Source: Paenibacillus sp. FSL R5-0517 (GTDB taxonomy: Bacteria > Bacillota > Bacilli > Paenibacillales > Paenibacillaceae). From it: a stretch of 64,000 nt of DNA. Both the position numbers and the translations under genes were made by a program. Positions 18,896-26,845 of the stretch are shown piece after piece (the first letter of the stretch is position 1; every line of letters begins with the position of its first letter). The stretch is from positions 5,518,001-5,582,000 of the forward strand of contig NZ_CP150235.1 of NCBI RefSeq assembly GCF_037974355.1, written 5' to 3'. Below the pieces are notes generated by a model. That model made no database searches. It was not told the origin of the DNA and was given only the letters and a program-made list of their open reading frames with translations.

Positions 18896-19620
18896 CTCAC
18901 CAGCCTCCCTGCCGCACGGTCCAGCAATACCACCACATTTGGATGACATTGCAATAGCGATGCAGGACAGGCCGTTGTAATTGGGCCCATGAACGCTTCG
19001 CGAATAATCTCGGCTTTTTCCTCCCCACGGGCAATGAGCAGAATCTGTTTGGCTTTCAAAATGGTACCAACACCCATCGTAATCGCCTGAGCCGGAACCT
19101 CATCGATGCTGTCGAAGAAACGTGCATTTGCCTTACGTGTCTCTTCTTTCAGATCCACAACATGTGTTCGTCCTGTAAGTTCAGTTCCCGGTTCATTGAA
19201 GCCAATGTGACCATTATGTCCAATGCCCAGTAGTTGCAGATCCACGGGTCCACGATCATCCAAGCGCTGTTCATAAGACTTACATTCCTGTTCCAGATCG
19301 GCAGCCTGACCATCAGGTACATGCGTTCTCGCAAGATCCATATCGATATGATGAAATAATTGTTCGTTCATGAAACTGCGGTAACTTTCGCGATGCTCTG
19401 TTGGAAGTCCTACATACTCATCCAGATTGAATGAAGAAGCCTGCGAGAAGCTGACCAGTCCCTTCTGGTACAACGTGATAAGCTGTTTATATATGCCTAC
19501 AGGCGAACTTCCCGTTGCAAGTCCGAGGACTGCACGTGGTTTGGTCTGCAATAAACTTGCGATGACTCCTGCACCTGTGGCATTCAAATCTTCTTCATTT
19601 TCAAAAATACGTATATTCAT
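18892..19620 (-). CDS. nagB: Glucosamine-6-phosphate deaminase
   Basis: A 242-residue enzyme that converts glucosamine-6-phosphate to fructose-6-phosphate and ammonia. Motifs seen: LGLATGSSPVGIYKQL (phosphate binding), FNLDEYVGL (catalytic Asp region) and LGIGHNGHIGFNEPG (catalytic His/Glu). The ATG at 19620 (MNIRIFENEED) follows GGAGGTG, which lies inside the last codons of the RpiR gene. Length matches the family. It works with nagA to use amino sugars or recycled cell-wall sugars. Confidence 0.95.
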   Translation of the reverse strand: MNIRIFENEEDLNATGAGVIASLLQTKPRAVLGLATGSSPVGIYKQLITLYQKGLVSFSQASSFNLDEYVGLPTEHRESYRSFMNEQLFHHIDMDLARTHVPDGQAADLEQECKSYEQRLDDRGPVDLQLLGIGHNGHIGFNEPGTELTGRTHVVDLKEETRKANARFFDSIDEVPAQAITMGVGTILKAKQILLIARGEEKAEIIREAFMGPITTACPASLLQCHPNVVVLLDRAAGRLVR

Positions 19621-19624
19621 CTGT

Positions 19625-20488
19625 TTAAGCACCTCCGTTGTGTTGTACGCGATAGGACTGCACGTTGTGATAGGATTGTTCCAATCTGGGTATAAAACGG
19701 TCGAAGTCGGCACTTACCATGCCTGTGAACAAAATATCGACCACATGCAGCAGTGCAATACGTGAAGCCATATCTCCACGCCTCATGCCCTCTTCCAGAG
19801 AAGAGGTGAACAGTGGGATATCAGATACCGTTGCGAGTGTATTACTTCCATAGGAAGTCAGTGAAATCGTAGAAGCTCCGGCTTGTTTGGCACAATGCAG
19901 GGCATCAATGGTTTCGGGTGTTTCGCCTGAATAGGATACGGCCATTGCGACATCCCCCTCAGCGAGCGAAGATGCGGATGTGATCTGCATGTGGGAGTCG
20001 GAGAAAGCAGTACAACTTTTGCCAATCCTCACCAACTTCTGATAGAAATCCTGTGTCACAATCGACGAGGTCGCCACACCGTACAGATCAATACGGCGAG
20101 CCTGGCACAATAATTGCACCGCCTGCTCCAATCTGCCCAGATCCAGCAAACGGGTAGTATCAGCAATAGACGCGAGGTGATTGGCTTCGATCGCTTCAAC
20201 AATTTTGGATAGTGAATTGCCCGCTACAATGTCCTGATACGCCGTTTCATCAGAAGCGTGGGACAATTCTGCGGCGAGCTTCATTTTGAAATCGGGAAAA
20301 CCTTTGAAATGAAACGACTTGCAAAAGCGGGTCACCGTCGCCGCACTTGTGCCACTCTGCTCTGCCAGATGACTAATCGTCCAGCCGGGAATGTCCGACG
20401 GAGATTGCATAATGACTTCGGCAATACGTCGCTCCTGAGACGGAAGGTTATTCAGTTCTTGCTGCAACGCACGTAATATGGCTGCCAT
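19625..20488 (-). CDS. MurR/RpiR family transcriptional regulator of the nag operon
   Basis: A 287-residue regulator with an N-terminal RpiR HTH (WTISHLAEQSGTSAATVTRFCKSFHFKGFPDFKMKLAAEL) and a C-terminal SIS sugar-phosphate domain (~130-240; RIDLYGVATSSIVTQDFYQKL, VAMAVSYSGETPETIDALHCAKQAGASTISLTS). It is first in the operon, 4 nt before nagB. It probably senses an amino-sugar phosphate and controls its own operon through the tandem sites just upstream. Confidence 0.92.
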   Translation of the reverse strand: MAAILRALQQELNNLPSQERRIAEVIMQSPSDIPGWTISHLAEQSGTSAATVTRFCKSFHFKGFPDFKMKLAAELSHASDETAYQDIVAGNSLSKIVEAIEANHLASIADTTRLLDLGRLEQAVQLLCQARRIDLYGVATSSIVTQDFYQKLVRIGKSCTAFSDSHMQITSASSLAEGDVAMAVSYSGETPETIDALHCAKQAGASTISLTSYGSNTLATVSDIPLFTSSLEEGMRRGDMASRIALLHVVDILFTGMVSADFDRFIPRLEQSYHNVQSYRVQHNGGA

Positions 20489-20505
20489 AAGGACCTCACT
20501 TGTAT

Positions 20506-20554
20506 GAAAATTATTTTTATATATTTTTAAATAAATAAGAAAATCATTTTTATA
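20506..20554. promoter_or_regulatory. Tandem RpiR-type operator candidates
   Basis: Two 16-nt units, GAAAATTATTTTTATA (20506) and GAAAATCATTTTTATA (20539), differ at one base and start 33 bp apart, about three helical turns. Each contains a GAAAAT-n-ATTTT dyad like known RpiR-family sites. They lie just upstream of the regulator's start. Confidence 0.55.
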
Positions 20555-20715
20555 ACTTCATTCTAATCAAGACGATCCTGCAAATCAAGAGCAATTTCTC
20601 ACGACTTTCGCAATGATACTGAACTTGTATAGACACTCACCAGCTTGATACACATCATAGGTATCCTTTATATTGAGAATCGAGATATGATCGTATTAAA
20701 AAAAGGAGCGATTCA

Positions 20716-21066
20716 ATGAATCGAAGACAACGGGAAAAGTTCATTCCTTCCATCTGGCTTATTGCTACCAAACCAACAGAAGGACACGCCTATTATGCCC
20801 TCTATGCCATCGACTGGAAACGCGGAGGTCGGCTCAGTTGGGAAGGCTGGAATCAGCTCGAAGATCTGCTGCAATTTCATATTCCGATCAAACGAAAAGC
20901 TGGAGGACGGAAATCTTCTTCCACGCCTGCCACCAAAATAGCGAAAAGAGCGCTCCATCTTCACCTGAATGAAGCACAGTTCGAGGAACTGGAGCAGCTC
21001 TTTTATCAGCCATTTTCGAAGAAAAGATGGAGGACGTTTATTCGAATGAATAGGAATCAGACGTGA
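20716..21066 (+). CDS. Hypothetical basic protein, 116 aa
   Basis: A strong AAAAAAGGAGCG site precedes the ATG, which favours this strand over the long antisense frame. The sequence begins MNRRQREKFIPSIWLIATKP and has a Lys/Arg-rich middle (IPIKRKAGGRKSS) and a helical end. No family was recognised. It is divergent from the RpiR regulator. TTGATA and TATATT, 18 bp apart, upstream could form a sigma-A promoter. Confidence 0.6.
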   Translation: MNRRQREKFIPSIWLIATKPTEGHAYYALYAIDWKRGGRLSWEGWNQLEDLLQFHIPIKRKAGGRKSSSTPATKIAKRALHLHLNEAQFEELEQLFYQPFSKKRWRTFIRMNRNQT

Positions 21067-21232
21067 TAAAGTGATAATGAATGCTTGTTTCATTTTTTCA
21101 CGCTAAAAGAAAAAAGCCTCTTCCCTTCTTTAGATAAAATAAAGAATTAGGAAAGACTTTCGCGGTATTAAAATTCAATTCGTTTTCATTTAATTTGCAT
21201 TTAACTCAAAACTCAACTCAAGTTAACTCGTT

Positions 21233-21772
21233 CTAATTCATGTCATCATATCGCTTTAGGAACGTGCTGACTAAGCCGGGTACCGTCATTTGATGAACCG
21301 ATTGATTCTCAATCTCCTCCGCCAGATCGTCATCTGTGAGGGAAACGAAGAACGTAATGTCTGCTTTAGTTTGTCCATATCGAGCAAAAACGTCATCGGC
21401 TGTCTCATTCACGACTTTAGCGATGATTCGAATGATCTCATTCTTATACTCCCGAACCTCTTCTGTTGCATACAACAATCGGCTGATGTGGTTAAAGTGC
21501 GTATCCTCGCCATACTGATATTCGGAGCAGCCCCATCTGTAATAGATCTCGTCCTCCTCACTGTCGCATAGGCCTTGCTCTTTCATTCTCGAAATGTGCG
21601 TTGCCAGGGATTCCTCGGTATTCACCGCCATAAACAGCGTTACCCAATCACTGTCCGTTCCAAATGCACAAGCATATACTTTCTCATGCTGCACCTTAGC
21701 CAGCGTCTGTTCCAGATCGGGTAGAAACCCCGCTCTAAATTGTTTTTCAAATTCACTTAAGAAACGTTCCAT
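21233..21772 (-). CDS. DUF4303 family protein
   Basis: A 179-residue soluble protein matching the general pattern of DUF4303: an N-terminal helix, then VYACAFGTDSDWVTLFMAVNTEE, and WGCSEYQYGEDTHFNHISRLL. Function is unknown; relatives often belong to polymorphic-toxin immunity groups or stand alone, as here. It lies downstream of gerE on the same strand, separated by a terminator and a repeat. Confidence 0.7.
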   Translation of the reverse strand: MERFLSEFEKQFRAGFLPDLEQTLAKVQHEKVYACAFGTDSDWVTLFMAVNTEESLATHISRMKEQGLCDSEEDEIYYRWGCSEYQYGEDTHFNHISRLLYATEEVREYKNEIIRIIAKVVNETADDVFARYGQTKADITFFVSLTDDDLAEEIENQSVHQMTVPGLVSTFLKRYDDMN

Positions 21773-22176
21773 TCAGCTCATCCTTTCATGTTTTATATAA
21801 GTTGAATACCGAATCGTTACACTTGCCACTTCGCTGACAGAATAACCTTCTGATCACTGTTATCCCCAGATTTCTTGTATCACTTTTTAAAAGTGGAAAT
21901 CTGCGGATAAAGGCGACCGCTCCGCTTCTTCAGGTCATTTCTGCCCTCTCCGTTCTAGTGTAAATATGTAGTTTAACTTATATAGATGTAGTACAAAAAA
22001 ATCTCAACCAATTTGTTCAAGCTATTGTTTCACTTCAAAGCCTTACCTACAATCTTATCTACTTCAATATATGTAAATCATTATGACCTAGTAAAATAAT
22101 GAAAACAAGCGATGCTACGTTTCGGATATTCCCTCAAAAATATTGATAGTTCCCTGAGTCCATGGTCCATACCAGC
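21773..22176. other. Intergenic region between gerE and the DUF4303 gene
   Basis: It contains repeat copy 2 (21831-21955) and otherwise AT-rich sequence. No open frame with a ribosome binding site was seen. Confidence 0.6.
21831..21955. repeat. Dispersed cruciform repeat, copy 2
   Basis: Inverted 15-bp arms lie at 21860-21874 and 21896-21910, with one mismatch. The inner hairpin is CACTTT-tta-AAAGTG. The arm sequences differ from copy 1, yet pairing is kept. The flanks (GATCrCTGTTATC before and CGCTCCGCTTCTTCAG after) match copy 1. Confidence 0.8.
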
Positions 22177-22224
22177 AAAAAAGCCTTGCCCCATTCTTCA
22201 TGACAAAGAATAGAGAAAGGCTTT
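22177..22224 (-). terminator. Terminator downstream of gerE
   Basis: On the minus strand AAAGCC and GGCTTT arms pair around a second short stem (ATTCT/AGAAT) and are followed by six T residues. It lies 35 bp after the gerE stop, so the 3' end of the ancestral gerE transcription unit is intact. Confidence 0.75.
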
Positions 22225-22258
22225 CATGCTGCTACTTCATCCTAACTGTAATTCGCAA

Positions 22259-22351
22259 CTAGATCTTCAGTTCTCCAAGCTTAATCAGCTCGACAACTGC
22301 CTGCGAACGACCCTTAACATTGAGTTTCTGCATCACATTCGAAATATGGTT
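22259..22351 (-). CDS. gerE: gerE 3' segment (codons 45-74), separated from its 5' part
   Basis: The minus frame reads NHISNVMQ, then KLNVKGRSQAVVELIKLGELKI and a stop. This is the C-terminus of GerE, the LuxR-type mother-cell regulator: the end of the recognition helix and the last helix. It has no start codon or ribosome binding site of its own. The 24-bp core at 22328-22351 is shared with the 5' segment. After excision the frame joins exactly to codons 1-52 at 30590-30745 and gives a 74-residue protein. Confidence 0.92.
   Translation of the reverse strand, partial: NHISNVMQKLNVKGRSQAVVELIKLGELKI
22328..22351. repeat. Attachment-site core, left copy
   Basis: This 24-bp sequence is identical to 30590-30613. 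On the minus strand it is eight in-frame gerE codons (NHISNVMQ). The flanking bases differ at once on both sides, so these are the exact limits of identity. Confidence 0.92.
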
Positions 22352-22367
22352 TGAAACACACAAAAAA

Positions 22368-23915
22368 CTATAGCCTACCCAATACGGAATGAATCTCAAC
22401 ATTGTTTGCTTTATCAACTGTAATGTTTGAAACTAATTTTTTCAGGATCAGGTTTACTTGGTCTACTTCAGTAAATTGTCCTAGATCTGATAATTCATCA
22501 AGTGAGATGTTTATTTCCTTAAACTGTTCACTGTCATTCAAAGCTCGTTCTAATTCAGATTTCATTTTGGACAACTGTTCTTGTTTCTGTTTAATCTCAT
22601 GTTCATACTGTTCCTTCTCAAACTCATATTGCTCATCATCAATCTCATCATTTAACTTTTGCTTTCGGATCTCAAAAAGCAATTTACGTGCATTCTGTAT
22701 CTGCTTCTCATATTTAGCAACTAGCTTTCCGGTATCTTCTCTCGCTTTTTTAGTGAAGGTTATAGTCTTACCCGACTTTGTTTTACTTCTCAGTTTCTCG
22801 CTCAATCTTTCAATTAAAGCATATTTGAAATCATCGTATGGAATCCTATTGTGATTGTCGCATCCAGTTTCGCCCTGTCTTCTTCTCTTAGAACAAACTA
22901 AGTAACGATAGCTGTTCTTCTTGCCGTTGGAGGTCACAATGTTCAAGGATGATCCACAATGCTTACACTTGATTATGCCAGCAAATACATTAACCTTGTT
23001 TCTTACCCCTCCACGCTTTCCACCGCCACGCTCTAACCGTATCTCCTGTGCCTTTCTAAATAGCTCCTCACTAACAATTGCTTCATGAGTCTGCTTACCG
23101 CTTTCTTCCCATAGCTCCTTGTCACGCTTAACCAACTTTCTAGTTTTATCAGAGATATTGTTGATATCGTTATAAACCTTTACAACTGTAAATTTATTAA
23201 ATATGTTTTTACCTGTATATATCTCATTCGTTAGTATACGCTCTACAGACGTTACTCCCCATTTCCCTCCTCTGTAAGAGGGAATTTTCTCTTTATTCAG
23301 ATACTTTGTTATAGCTTTCTCACCCATCTTTTGATTGACATACATATCAAAAATGAGTTGAACGATCCTGGCACGTTCATTAGGTATAATGGTTTTCCTA
23401 TCATCGACCTTTATTTTGTCATAGCCCAATGGTGCAATAGTACCTAAATAATTTCCTTTCATTCCCGACTGACGTATACCTCTTCGTGATGATATGCTAA
23501 TTTGCTCACTCAACTTTTGGTTAACTGCGGAGAATATTTGAAATTTAAACTCGTCATGATCAACTTGTGAATCATAGTTCTCGTCCAAGGATACAACCCT
23601 TAAACCAAGTTTATCCACAAGAGTTCTCTTCAAACCTAACGAGTCATACGTATCACGAGAGAATCTAGATAAAGAAGAAAAGAGGATGGTTTTAAAGTAA
23701 CCCTTACCTGCATCCTCAATTAGCGTCTGAATAGATGGTCTTCCAACAATGGATGTACCACTATCCCTGTCTACATATATGTACTCTTCACGAACCTTTA
23801 AACTTAGCTGTCTGGCTTTTTCTTCACAATCCATCCGTTGGTGTTCTGGACTGAACTTTTGTGACTCCTTTGTTGTGGATACCCTAACATATATTGCTGC
23901 ATCCTCATATCTCAT
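22368..23915 (-). CDS. Large serine recombinase of the gerE element
   Basis: A 515-residue site-specific recombinase. The N-terminal resolvase domain has AIYVRVSTTKESQ with the catalytic Ser13, and FSSLSRFSRDTYD with the active-site arginines. The Recombinase domain follows (~165-270, LGYDKIKVDDRKTIIPNE..). A zinc ribbon comes next (CKHCGSSLN ... YLVCSKRRRQGETGC), then a long coiled coil (~400-470), as in SpoIVCA and phage integrases. The stop lies 17 bp from the attachment core, and transcription runs in the same direction as gerE. It should both insert and, with a directionality factor, excise the element. The start is 12 bp after the small upstream gene, so they are probably cotranscribed. 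Confidence 0.95.
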   Translation of the reverse strand: MRYEDAAIYVRVSTTKESQKFSPEHQRMDCEEKARQLSLKVREEYIYVDRDSGTSIVGRPSIQTLIEDAGKGYFKTILFSSLSRFSRDTYDSLGLKRTLVDKLGLRVVSLDENYDSQVDHDEFKFQIFSAVNQKLSEQISISSRRGIRQSGMKGNYLGTIAPLGYDKIKVDDRKTIIPNERARIVQLIFDMYVNQKMGEKAITKYLNKEKIPSYRGGKWGVTSVERILTNEIYTGKNIFNKFTVVKVYNDINNISDKTRKLVKRDKELWEESGKQTHEAIVSEELFRKAQEIRLERGGGKRGGVRNKVNVFAGIIKCKHCGSSLNIVTSNGKKNSYRYLVCSKRRRQGETGCDNHNRIPYDDFKYALIERLSEKLRSKTKSGKTITFTKKAREDTGKLVAKYEKQIQNARKLLFEIRKQKLNDEIDDEQYEFEKEQYEHEIKQKQEQLSKMKSELERALNDSEQFKEINISLDELSDLGQFTEVDQVNLILKKLVSNITVDKANNVEIHSVLGRL

Positions 23916-23927
23916 GTGACTTTCCCC

Positions 23928-24206
23928 TCAGTCTGTAGATTTAATTGTGATATCATAGTCTGTAGCAGGGAAATTTTTGATCGCTCTTTGTACTACAGTA
24001 TCAACTACAAATTGAATTGCTGCTTTTGCTTCTTCTTCGCTACGGTTATCGTCTATAAAAATAAAGTTGAATGATTTAGATTTTTTCTGCTTGTTTGTCT
24101 CCTTCATCCGTTGTACACCACCCGTATGACTTTCGTACGCATAATGTATGCGAATGCTGCTTGGACGAATGACAGACAATGTTTTTGCTGCACTTTGGAT
24201 ATTCAC
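23928..24206 (-). CDS. Small protein upstream of the recombinase, 92 aa
   Basis: It starts at GTG after GAGGAGGTGA and ends 12 bp before the recombinase. The N-terminal third is basic and variable; the C-terminal part (KSKSFNFIFIDDNRSEEEAKAAIQFVVDTVVQRAIKNF) reads as a strand followed by an acidic helix. An internal Met at MKETNKQKK could be an alternative start. No family was recognised. By position it is the best candidate for a recombination directionality factor or a regulator of the recombinase; this is inference. Confidence 0.6.
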   Translation of the reverse strand: MNIQSAAKTLSVIRPSSIRIHYAYESHTGGVQRMKETNKQKKSKSFNFIFIDDNRSEEEAKAAIQFVVDTVVQRAIKNFPATDYDITIKSTD

Positions 24207-24387
24207 TCACCTCCTCACCTTGTATATTCGAGGTGATAGTAGTTTGTCACCCTGACACCCACGAGACTACTCAGTATTCTAAGACATGTTCCTTTGTGTT
24301 TAGTGTAATTTAGAGTGCGATGAATAGATGGATTACAATTGAGTCTAGAGATAATCTTGCATGTTCTTTTGTTTTGTAATTCTATTC

Positions 24388-24760
24388 TTAATCCTGCAAC
24401 TTAATTTTCATTTGTTCAAAGGTAAACGGTTGATGCACATTGTATATTTGACCATCAATCTCTATCTGTCCTATTGGTATGTATCCTTTATACACTTTCT
24501 GTTCATTCTCATTACTGTTTACTTCAATGCTTTTTTGACCAGTCGTTAATTGCTCCGATTGAATCAAAACTATTTTTCCATCTTGAATGTTTTTTAAAAA
24601 ACTCTAGTATCGTTTTCTAGCTTAGGTAGGTAAACCCAAGTCTTTCTTTGCATCTGTTATCGAATCATATCTTCTAAATGTGGGAATTACATTGGATTGC
24701 ATGTTTCCCATCTCAAATGCATAAACTGGCTTAGCCTGTGCCTTATATGAAAAGTTAATA
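24388..24760 (-). pseudogene. Decayed phage-type gene fragment
   Basis: One minus frame reads AQAKPVYAFEMGNMQSNVIP, TFRRYDSITDAKKDLGLPT, two in-frame stops (24622-24624 and 24604-24606), then FLKNIQDGKIVLIQSEQL and on to IGQIEIDGQIYNVHQPFTFE. A single-base shift restores KLENDTRVF between the halves, so two small indels broke the gene. The pattern is like small phage proteins of unknown function. Confidence 0.6.
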
Positions 24761-24832
24761 TGGTAACACTGGGAATCCTTTATTTAGAAATGATTCCTAC
24801 GTCTCTGATTCAGTCAACTTCGATAAGCTTAA

Positions 24833-25132
24833 GTGGGTAGTTGCATCCCCTCTCCTACATGGGAGAGTGTTGAGAACCTTTATCCTCAGATGTTGAAAAT
24901 GTACAATGAAGACTTGCTAGTTTTGAACAAATTGCAGACCACCAAAACAGACTCGTGGACTAAAAAGCAAATGTATAAGGATAAGCGAGCCACTTTGCTT
25001 ACAACTAAAGAAAGAGGAGTAACAAGACGTGCTCGTGACTTTGAGAGGATATATGATTTGCACTTTGTTGATGGATTAGCTTTTATTCAAATTTATAAGG
25101 GATATGGATTAAGTCCAACTTACTGTAAATAG
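24833..25132 (+). CDS. Uncharacterised small protein, 99 aa
   Basis: A GTG-initiated plus-strand frame, mainly helical and Lys/Thr-rich, ending IYDLHFVDGLAFIQIYKGYGLSPTYCK. That ending looks like an HTH segment of a phage regulator that lost its continuation. It has no good ribosome binding site, so it may be a truncated remnant. A terminator follows 45 bp later. Confidence 0.35.
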   Translation: MGSCIPSPTWESVENLYPQMLKMYNEDLLVLNKLQTTKTDSWTKKQMYKDKRATLLTTKERGVTRRARDFERIYDLHFVDGLAFIQIYKGYGLSPTYCK

Positions 25133-25176
25133 GTGCTCCAAGAAAACATACACAAGTTTGAAAAATGAAAAAAATG

Positions 25177-25215
25177 CCCCTCAAGAATAATATCTCAAGA
25201 GGGGTTTATTTTTAC
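25177..25215. terminator. Terminator between converging genes
   Basis: CCCCTC...GAGGGG with AAGA/TCTC extensions; A/T runs flank both sides, so it can serve either strand. Confidence 0.7.
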
Positions 25216-25371
25216 CTATATTTGTTATTTATATTTGAGTGCTAAATTGCTGAACATTAGAACAGTTACAATTCTTCATCTCAAATTCGTTACTTATAAG
25301 TGTATTACCTATAATTTAACAAGTAAACATCATTAACTCCTTGTATTTTTCACCATGCCATTATTCTATTA

Positions 25372-26133
25372 TTAAAACGCCACCCAACCATTGGTAGGTG
25401 TCATATTAGAATGACTGGTTGTAAAAGAATAATATCTATGAGATGGCGTTGAAGCTTTAATATTTATTCCTAATGTATCGCTTATAAAGCCGGCAGCCCC
25501 TGTTGCTCTCATAGTCCAAGTGCCCGATGCATTGAAGTAGCCTTCAGAAATGTAACCAGGACTGTTGTTTGATGTTTCACTCAAAAGGTATAATGGGTTC
25601 TTATTCGTATGACCTTGTATGACTTGAAGAGGTTTTACTGCCACGCTTCCATTATGTTCCCAACTTACTGTCAGAGTGATAGTGGTTGTATCAATTCCGA
25701 AAACTGCTAATTTAACAGATCGGCTAACTGATGCACGTTGGTTGGCTTGTGCGGCTAAAGCATTCGGTGAAAAATGATTCGATTGACTATCTTCTGTTGT
25801 AATAGTTTTCACATCAATAGAAATTTCCTTATACTTGTCATCATATAATGAACCCTCCTTACCTGATAACATTTCGCCTACCGCATTTACATAATCTTCT
25901 GAAGCGATAAAGTTAAGGAAAGCGTTTTGTTTAGATGGATCTAAGTTGGTAAATTGTTCTAGAGTCTCAATTGCTCCTGTATCTCCCTCACTAATAAGTT
26001 GATTTAAATAATTTACATATTCCTCAACAGTGTATTCTACTGGTTCTGATGATGCATCTGCACATGCTATAGATGCAAATAACATTGTTACAAGAAATAG
26101 TACGAGTGAACTTTTTGATAATTTCCTTAACAT
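25372..26133 (-). CDS. Secreted protein of unknown function, 253 aa
   Basis: The start at MLRKLSKSS follows GAAGGGA; an earlier in-frame start lacks a site. Residues 1-27 are a signal peptide (SLVLFLVTMLFASIACADA), with the Cys close to the cleavage site, so a lipoprotein is possible. The N-terminal domain is acidic and helical (VEEYVNYLNQLISEGDTGAIETLEQF). The C-terminal part is beta-rich (TTTITLTVSWEHNGSVAVKP, then GTWTMRATGAAG). No family was recognised. It is cargo of the gerE element. Confidence 0.65.
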   Translation of the reverse strand: MLRKLSKSSLVLFLVTMLFASIACADASSEPVEYTVEEYVNYLNQLISEGDTGAIETLEQFTNLDPSKQNAFLNFIASEDYVNAVGEMLSGKEGSLYDDKYKEISIDVKTITTEDSQSNHFSPNALAAQANQRASVSRSVKLAVFGIDTTTITLTVSWEHNGSVAVKPLQVIQGHTNKNPLYLLSETSNNSPGYISEGYFNASGTWTMRATGAAGFISDTLGINIKASTPSHRYYSFTTSHSNMTPTNGWVAF

Positions 26134-26252
26134 TGAATCAATTCCCTTCAATTGGTTATATAGTAGTATAGGCAAGGTGATATTAATAAGTTACCATTAA
26201 TAAGGAATATTGAAACAAATATCCTAAAATATCTCAAAAAGGTGATGATAAC

Positions 26253-26345
26253 TTGAAAAAAAATGGACTTGTGTGGATTTTGATAGTTGTAGTAGCTATA
26301 TTGGTCGTAATGGGAATTTTATATTTCTTCGTTGAATCTGCATAA
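26253..26345 (+). CDS. Single-pass membrane peptide, 30 aa
   Basis: TTG start after AAGGTGAT. The product is MKKNGLVWILIVVVAILVVM plus GILYFFVESA: one transmembrane helix with a basic N-terminus. A strong terminator follows at 26351. Start, length and terminator make a complete small unit, but coding capacity is inferred. Confidence 0.5.
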   Translation: MKKNGLVWILIVVVAILVVMGILYFFVESA

Positions 26346-26350
26346 ACAAT

Positions 26351-26395
26351 AAGGGAGCCAGCTGAGATACTATCTCTGGTCTCCCTTTGATTTTA
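26351..26395 (+). terminator. Terminator after the small membrane peptide
   Basis: AGGGAG..CCAG..AGATA pairs with TATCT..CTGG..CTCCCT and is followed by TTTGATTTT. Confidence 0.75.
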
Positions 26396-26845
26396 TAGTC
26401 TAAAGATAATTGTTAGTCATTTCACTCTAAAATATAGTTCTTTTATAAAATCACATTTATTAACACAGAAATACCAAAGTATAAAAATGTAAGTTGATTA
26501 TTTTTTTACTTGTCTTTGTTTTTTTGTGTAGATCGGATGGCAGCATGGTGAGTAAATTATTCATATTATTTTAATCATTCATTGTTAATCTTCGTGTCGA
26601 AGTGGAAGTGCTAGAGGTATATTTTTAAAAATGGATACTGTTTGAGATTTAAAATAGCCCCACCTATTAATAGATCAGCTAATATGAATCGTTAATGAAT
26701 TCAACTTCATGAAACAATTACAAGTGCTATAGCATATAGCACTATTTTGGAAATACCAGCTGATTTCAGATGTAAATATACCCCATACATATTCAATCTC
26801 ATATCTAAGATAATTCCCGAATCTCAAAAAGCCTAAGCACATGAC
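26396..26845. other. AT-rich stretch without a gene, inside the element
   Basis: No open frame with a ribosome binding site and no clear repeat was seen. It is probably eroded sequence. Confidence 0.5.

Noticed and set aside
20713..21093. 126-residue minus-strand frame opposite the 116-residue hypothetical gene
   Set aside because: The plus-strand frame has the strong ribosome binding site; this one is its shadow.
24361..24549. 62-residue hydrophobic plus-strand frame in the element
   Set aside because: Antisense to the decayed phage-type gene; hydrophobicity follows from the AT-rich composition.
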